Part shown: one piece after another, positions 6,066 to 9,432 of the stretch | Position numbering within the stretch: position 1 is the stretch's first letter | Layout: each line of letters opens with the position of its first letter | Origin: Hyphomicrobiales bacterium | GTDB taxonomy: Bacteria > Pseudomonadota > Alphaproteobacteria > Rhizobiales > Xanthobacteraceae | Assembly: GCA_017304505.1 (NCBI GenBank) | Contig: JAFKKQ010000340.1 | Span: forward strand, 1-9,432 | Direction: 5' to 3' | DNA: 9,432 nt | Notes under the pieces: model-generated | What the model saw: the letters and a program-made list of their open reading frames with translations, nothing else | Told to the model about the DNA's origin: nothing | Databases searched by the model: none | Program-made: the position numbers and the translations under genes

Positions 6066-7709
6066 ATGGCACGAGAAGTGAATAATGGCACCGTAATGGC
6101 GGATCGCGCCGCAAAGGCCGATTTAAACCGACGCACTCTTTTGGGGACGACAATTGCAGGCGCGGCAGCGTTGACATGCGCCACATTGGTTGGCCCAACC
6201 GCCGCGCGAGCGCAGCAACAGTCGAAGCCGAATATCCTGGTGATCTTCGGCGACGATATCGGCCAGACCAACGTCAGCGCCTATTCGTTTGGCGTGATGG
6301 GATACAAGACCCCGAACATCGACCGTATAGCCAAGGAAGGCATGATGTTCACCGACTATTACGCGGAGAACTCGTGCACGGCTGGGCGCTCGTCCTTCAT
6401 CACCGGCCAGACACCCAAGCGCACCGGCCTCTCAAAAGTCGGCCTGCCGGGAGCGACGGTCGGCCTGCAGGATCGCGACATCACCATCGCACAGGCCCTC
6501 AAGCCGCTCGGCTACGCCACGGGCCAATTCGGCAAGAACCATCTCGGCGACCTCGATCAGTATCTGCCGACCAAGCACGGCTTCGACGAATTCTTCGGAA
6601 ATCTCTATCACTTGAACGCGGAAGAGGAGCCCGAGGTTCCGACGTTTCCGAAGGGCGATTCGCTTTTCAAACAAATCCCACGCGGGGTGCTCAAGAGCTT
6701 TGCCGACGGACGCGTCGAAGACACCGGCCCCTTGACCAAGAAGCGCATGGAGACGATTGACGACGAGACCACTACGGCGGCAATCGACTTTATTCAGCGG
6801 CAAACACGCGCCAACCGGCCGTTCTTCTGCTGGATGAACGCCACGCGCATGCACCTGTTTACCCATGTCCGGCCGTCGATGGTCGGTCAGAGTGGAATGC
6901 CCGGAAATGAATATGCCGACGGCATGACCGAACATGACGGGCATGTCGGCCGGCTGCTCATGGCGCTGGATGATCTCGCCATCGCCAACAACACCATCGT
7001 CGTCTACACGACCGACAATGGGCCCAACCGTTGGTCGTGGCCCGATGCCGCGACGTCGCCGTTCCGCAACGAGAAGGACTCCAATTTCGAAGGCGCGTTC
7101 CGCGTACCGGCAATGGTCCGCTGGCCCGGAAGGATCGCGCCGGGCTCGGTTTCCACGGAGATGTTTTCCGGTCTCGATTGGTTCCCGACGCTGTTGGCCG
7201 CCGCCGGCGACACCGATATCAAGGCCCGACTGCTCAAGGGCGCCAATGTAAGCGGCAAGACCTTCAAGGTGCACCTCGACGGCTACAACCAACTCCCTTA
7301 CCTGACCGGTCAGCAGCCCAAGAGCGCTCGGCAAGAGTTCGCCTACTTCAACGACGACGGCGTGCTGGTCGCCTATCGGCTCGACGACTGGAAAGCCGTT
7401 TTCGTGGAGATGAAGCATCCCGGCGGTTTCCAAGTGTGGATGGAGCCGTTCACACCCTTGCGCGTTCCGAAACTCTTCCATCTGCGCATGGATCCTTATG
7501 AGCGGGCCGACATCGTCTCCGACCAGTATTTCGATTGGCTGGCCAGAAACGACTTCAAGGTTGCGCAGATCACGTCGCACGCTGCCGTGTTTCTGCAGAC
7601 TTTCATCGAGTATCCGCCGAGCCAGGAGCCCGCAAGTTTCTCGATCGATCAGATCGCGCGCGACGTCGAAGCGAAGATCAAGGTGAACATGGCCAAGGGT
7701 GCACAGTAA
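6066..7709 (+). CDS. Tat-exported arylsulfatase-type sulfatase (Cys-type, formylglycine)
   Basis: Predicted to hydrolyse sulfate esters outside the cytoplasm. The 547-residue product begins with a twin-arginine signal: NRRTLLG at 21-27, a hydrophobic stretch, and a likely cleavage site after ARA at 47-49. The alkaline-phosphatase-fold sulfatase domain follows: PNILVIFGDDIG with metal ligands Asp63 and Asp64, and the activation motif C104-T-A-G-R108, which fits C-x-P/A-x-R, so Cys104 should become formylglycine. Next come GKNHLGD (Lys157, His159), RMHLFTH (His263), YTTDNG (metal ligands Asp317, Asn318) and RNEKDSNFEGAFRVP (Lys337). Because Tat exports folded proteins, formylglycine would be made in the cytoplasm first; no formylglycine-generating enzyme is in the window. 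Length is ordinary for the family. A hairpin and a broken secreted-protein gene follow, suggesting it was once the first gene of an operon. The substrate, aryl or alkyl sulfate, cannot be told from sequence. Confidence 0.93.
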   Translation: MAREVNNGTVMADRAAKADLNRRTLLGTTIAGAAALTCATLVGPTAARAQQQSKPNILVIFGDDIGQTNVSAYSFGVMGYKTPNIDRIAKEGMMFTDYYAENSCTAGRSSFITGQTPKRTGLSKVGLPGATVGLQDRDITIAQALKPLGYATGQFGKNHLGDLDQYLPTKHGFDEFFGNLYHLNAEEEPEVPTFPKGDSLFKQIPRGVLKSFADGRVEDTGPLTKKRMETIDDETTTAAIDFIQRQTRANRPFFCWMNATRMHLFTHVRPSMVGQSGMPGNEYADGMTEHDGHVGRLLMALDDLAIANNTIVVYTTDNGPNRWSWPDAATSPFRNEKDSNFEGAFRVPAMVRWPGRIAPGSVSTEMFSGLDWFPTLLAAAGDTDIKARLLKGANVSGKTFKVHLDGYNQLPYLTGQQPKSARQEFAYFNDDGVLVAYRLDDWKAVFVEMKHPGGFQVWMEPFTPLRVPKLFHLRMDPYERADIVSDQYFDWLARNDFKVAQITSHAAVFLQTFIEYPPSQEPASFSIDQIARDVEAKIKVNMAKGAQ

Positions 7710-7723
7710 CGCCAACGGCATTC

Positions 7724-7746
7724 CCGGCCGGCCCTTGGTCGGCCGG
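7724..7746 (+). repeat. GC-rich hairpin after the sulfatase gene
   Basis: A perfect 7-bp inverted repeat, CCGGCCG with CGGCCGG, has a 9-base loop and starts 14 bases after the stop codon. No T-run follows, so it is not called an intrinsic terminator. It may protect the 3' end of the sulfatase message or lower read-through into the next reading frame. Confidence 0.45.
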
Positions 7747-7782
7747 CACGGAGGCACGAAACCGCCAACAATTGAGGCAGCC

Positions 7783-7869
7783 ATGAAAATCCCATCTGCC
7801 GCCGTTCTTGTCCTGTCTGCCGCGATCATGATGCTGACGGCATCGGGGTCTTGGGCCCAGACGACGTGA
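7783..7869 (+). pseudogene. Truncated secreted-protein gene: signal peptide only
   Basis: A 28-codon frame starts at an ATG preceded by GAGG at 7774-7777 (five-base spacing). It encodes a textbook Sec signal peptide: MKIPS, a hydrophobic core, and a cleavage site after SWA, very like the FVWA end of the neighbouring phosphatase signal. Only three residues (QTT) follow before TGA. A signal peptide with no mature protein and a proper ribosome-binding site points to a gene cut off just after the cleavage site. It lies 73 bp behind the sulfatase gene on the same strand, so the lost protein was probably cotranscribed with it. The identity of the lost protein is unknown. The reading frame may still be translated. 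Confidence 0.65.
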
Positions 7870-7976
7870 CCGGCGCCGAAATCTACGCGCAGACGGAAAG
7901 GGGCGGGCAATTCCAATTCCAGAAAGACTTCATCTTCGCCAATCTCGTGCTTGCCGACGAGATCAATCGTGCGCCT
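7863..7976 (+). pseudogene. Internal fragment of a MoxR-type AAA ATPase
   Basis: The frame from 7863 reads DVTGAEIY, then QFQFQ, then FIFANLVLADEINRAP, and stops soon after. These are the successive conserved pieces of MoxR ATPases between Walker A and Sensor 1: the DVTGxE(I/V)Y segment, the G-x-F-x-F strand, and the Walker B block PIFANLLLADEINRAPP. The fragment covers about 38 residues of a roughly 320-residue protein. It lacks a start, Walker A (GxxGxxKT) and everything after Walker B in frame. It begins exactly where the signal-peptide frame ends, in a different frame, so the two are not parts of one gene. It is a remnant, not a functional ATPase. Confidence 0.7.
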
Positions 7977-8190
7977 CGATCGTGAGATCGCCCTGATCGA
8001 GCGGTGCCTGTATGCCGCAAGCAGGCCCTTGAGCGCCTCGTTGCCCCGTGTCTTCGTCTCGCGGGTGGCCGCTGCCCGTCGGTGCTTGCGGCGGACGGAA
8101 GCATCGACCGCGCGTAATGTCGGTCTCCCGCCCACGATCAACCCTGGCTCGGGCCATGAGCCACGGCCGAACCGTCAGCGCGAGAACGCC
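7977..8190 (+). pseudogene. Possible decayed remainder of the MoxR gene
   Basis: Two weak traces follow the MoxR piece. At 7981-8052, one base out of frame, REIALIERCLYAASRPLSA recalls the REaEialL...dPL segment after Sensor 1. At 8122-8182, with one base dropped near 8143, GLPPTIN then LARAMSHGRTVSA recalls the MoxR C-terminal GASPRATINLA..A.AxLxGR. The order is right but the distance is much too short for an intact gene, implying internal deletions plus frameshifts. Otherwise I see nothing coding here. The stretch ends at the stop codon of the convergent outer-membrane protein gene. Confidence 0.35.
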
Positions 8191-8196
8191 GCGTGA

Positions 8197-9273
8197 TTAC
8201 TTGTGCACTAAGTGCGTCGAGGTTGGCGCCTGCGCGGGCGGATGCGGCGACACGGCGAACGTGAACCAGAGATTCCAGCCTTCCGGCCGGTGCTCGGCAC
8301 CGAACTCCTTGTAGCCCTTGACGTTGAGATAACCCTGCATGTCGCCGACCGGGAACAGGAAGCCGACTTGCGGACCGACTCCGAACACGCGCGATTTGAA
8401 ATCGCCGAGCGTCGCCCCTGAGCCGCTGTCGCCCGAAAGCTGCTGGTAGGCGTAACCGACCAGGCCCACCTGAAATTGCTTGGTCACAAAATGAGACGTG
8501 CCCCAGTCAAGGTGCCAGTCCACGCCGTTCTGATAGTCGAGGCTCGGGTTCTTGAAATTATAGGTCAGGCCGGTGACGACGGAGAATTCGTTGCCGGTCG
8601 CGGGATTGAAATATGTATAGCCGGCGCCACCATCGATGGCCCAGTGGCCAAGTCCCAGATTCGTCAAGCGCGACGAGTCATAGGCTCCGATGGGCAGGTT
8701 CACCATGCCGTAGACCATGTAATTGTTGACGCCTCGATTCCAGCGGAGCGTCGGCTGGATGAACACATCGCCGAAAGCCGTCCGTTCATCGCTGATATGG
8801 CGTTCTGTCGCAAATCCGATCGGCCCGAGCGAGCCCGTGATGTTGGCATCGATACTCGCCTGCTGCCGCCCATAGATCGCGAGCACATTCACCGCCAATT
8901 GCCCACCAAGAACCGGCGACGCAAACACATAGCTCGGGCTGAGAACTCCGATATCCACCCGTGCTTTCAATTCGGCATCGAGGTTGACGGTGAGGTTGGT
9001 CGTTGCATTACCAAGGCGGATCGCGCGGGAGGCCGCGACATCGCCGCCGCCTCTCACATCGGAATGAAGATAGATCGCGCCAAGGGACCAGCCCGGAACA
9101 AGCGGTGTCGCCGCCATGCTGCCAAAGGCTCCCGGCAGCCAGAAGCTGATGCCGCCCTGATCCGCTGCGGCCGATCGATGCGTTGCAATCAGGAAGGCGA
9201 TACACAATGCAAACACAGCCGCCGCATGCCGGATCGACGTCTTGGCCGGCATGCCAATTTCCCGAACGTCCAT
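8197..9273 (-). CDS. Outer-membrane beta-barrel protein, MetA-pathway phenol degradation type
   Basis: Predicted outer-membrane channel of the 'MetA-pathway of phenol degradation' transporter family (Phenol_MetA_deg, SphA-like), proteins often found beside genes for hydrophobic or aromatic compound use. The 358-residue product has a Sec signal peptide ending near THRSAAA (33-39). A mature region follows with alternating hydrophobic and polar beta strands, many aromatic strand ends, family-typical YNFKNPSLDYQNGVDWHLDWG and FQVGLVGYAYQQLSGDSGSG, and VFGVGPQVGFLFP. Strand-like GWNLWFTFAVSP lies near the C-terminus, followed by a short polar tail. The start is chosen at the ATG behind GGAGG at 9280-9284; an internal ATG at 9252 would also leave a signal peptide. 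It is transcribed towards the sulfatase gene and is separated from it by the gene scar. A palindrome matching those upstream of the sulfatase lies about 50 bp ahead of its start, suggesting co-regulation. Confidence 0.85.
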   Translation of the reverse strand: MDVREIGMPAKTSIRHAAAVFALCIAFLIATHRSAAADQGGISFWLPGAFGSMAATPLVPGWSLGAIYLHSDVRGGGDVAASRAIRLGNATTNLTVNLDAELKARVDIGVLSPSYVFASPVLGGQLAVNVLAIYGRQQASIDANITGSLGPIGFATERHISDERTAFGDVFIQPTLRWNRGVNNYMVYGMVNLPIGAYDSSRLTNLGLGHWAIDGGAGYTYFNPATGNEFSVVTGLTYNFKNPSLDYQNGVDWHLDWGTSHFVTKQFQVGLVGYAYQQLSGDSGSGATLGDFKSRVFGVGPQVGFLFPVGDMQGYLNVKGYKEFGAEHRPEGWNLWFTFAVSPHPPAQAPTSTHLVHK

Positions 9274-9279
9274 GGCGCC

Positions 9280-9284
9280 CCTCC
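9280..9284 (-). promoter_or_regulatory. Shine-Dalgarno deciding the outer-membrane protein start
   Basis: On the minus strand a purine-rich GGAGGGAGGGG run contains GGAGG six bases before the ATG at 9273. The alternative ATG at 9252 has no comparable site. Confidence 0.65.
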
Positions 9285-9318
9285 CTCCGGTACACCCTAG
9301 GCACGTTCACGGTCGGCC

Positions 9319-9349
9319 ATAGTTGGGCCTAGGTCCAACGATCCGTCAA
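9319..9349 (-). promoter_or_regulatory. Possible promoter of the outer-membrane protein gene
   Basis: On the minus strand TTGACG (9349-9344) matches five of six bases of the sigma-70 -35 box. A poor -10 candidate AACTAT (9324-9319, three of six) lies 19 bp downstream. The palindrome at 9322-9339 fills the spacer, a position suited to repression, or to MerR-style control given the 19-bp spacing. Only the -35 element is convincing. Confidence 0.35.
9322..9339. promoter_or_regulatory. Palindrome, candidate operator (site 3)
   Basis: GTTGGGCC-TA-GGTCCAAC is an inverted repeat with eight-base arms and one mismatched pair. It has the same RTTGG-N8-CCAAY layout as site 1 and shares AGGTCCAA with it exactly. 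It lies 48 bp upstream of the outer-membrane protein ATG. Confidence 0.55.
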
Positions 9350-9432
9350 TTCCCATTATGCCGAACGGCGCGTCTTTTGATGAAGCATCGGCCGGCCGGA
9401 CCGCGAGCGGGACGCCGTGACGGATCGGTTGC
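9340..9432 (+). other. Right edge, possible start of a divergent gene
   Basis: An ATG at 9380 opens a plus-strand frame (MKHRPAGPRAGRRDGSVA) that runs off the window. If real, it would be divergent from the outer-membrane protein gene and could be its regulator. No clear Shine-Dalgarno precedes it, and 17 codons are too few to name a family. Confidence 0.15.

Noticed and set aside
5707..6081. 124-codon plus-strand frame in the divergent gap
   Set aside because: No ribosome-binding site, no recognisable motif, overlaps the sulfatase start in another frame, and contains the palindromic sites; more likely regulatory DNA.
6186..6199. TTGGTTGGCCCAAC resembling the shared palindrome
   Set aside because: The spacing between TTGG and CCAA is not N8 and the site is inside the Tat signal coding sequence.
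6432..8141. 569-codon open frame on the minus strand opposite the sulfatase
   Set aside because: It mirrors a gene with all sulfatase motifs, has no recognisable domain, and crosses the scar region; long antisense frames are expected at this GC content.
8205..8215. GCACT-A-AGTGC palindrome near the end of the outer-membrane protein gene
   Set aside because: Short, within the last codons, and no T-run; chance occurrence is likely.

Overview
The window is GC-rich by eye and carries GC-biased codons. The set of families (a bacterial Rsm22-type methyltransferase, a Tat-exported sulfatase, an outer-membrane protein of the MetA/phenol-degradation type) suggests the chromosome of an alphaproteobacterium, most likely of the Hyphomicrobiales/Bradyrhizobium-like group. 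That placement is inference from protein style and not from a marker gene. I see no tRNA, rRNA, CRISPR array, transposase or intact prophage gene.

Layout. Left part (1-3465): a membrane-anchored GGDEF diguanylate cyclase and an aldo/keto reductase lie on the minus strand, each apparently with its own promoter. The reductase is divergent from an Rsm22-like ribosomal methyltransferase on the plus strand, and a near-perfect 21-bp dyad sits just upstream of the reductase start. Middle (3466-4615): a tandem-GNAT acetyltransferase starts at GTG behind a strong Shine-Dalgarno sequence and converges on the next gene across a spacer with two hairpins, one of which looks like a minus-strand intrinsic terminator.

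Right part (4616-9432): this looks like an extracytoplasmic module. It holds a Sec-exported HAD-superfamily phosphatase (minus), a 418-bp divergent regulatory gap, a Tat-exported Cys-type sulfatase (plus), a short scar of broken genes, and an outer-membrane beta-barrel protein (minus) that converges on the scar. Palindromes of the form RTTGG-N8-CCAAY occur twice in the sulfatase upstream region and once about 50 bp upstream of the outer-membrane protein. This suggests that one unidentified regulator controls both. A plausible but unproven reading is an outer-membrane channel plus periplasmic hydrolases that remove sulfate and phosphate from an organic substrate.

The scar (about 7783-8190) is the oddest stretch. 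A complete signal peptide with its own ribosome-binding site runs directly into an out-of-frame internal piece of a MoxR-type AAA ATPase, followed by weaker traces of the rest of MoxR in other frames. It looks like a deletion junction that removed the third gene of the sulfatase operon. I did not find a convincing new multi-gene system. The shared operator and the scar are the two observations most worth following up.
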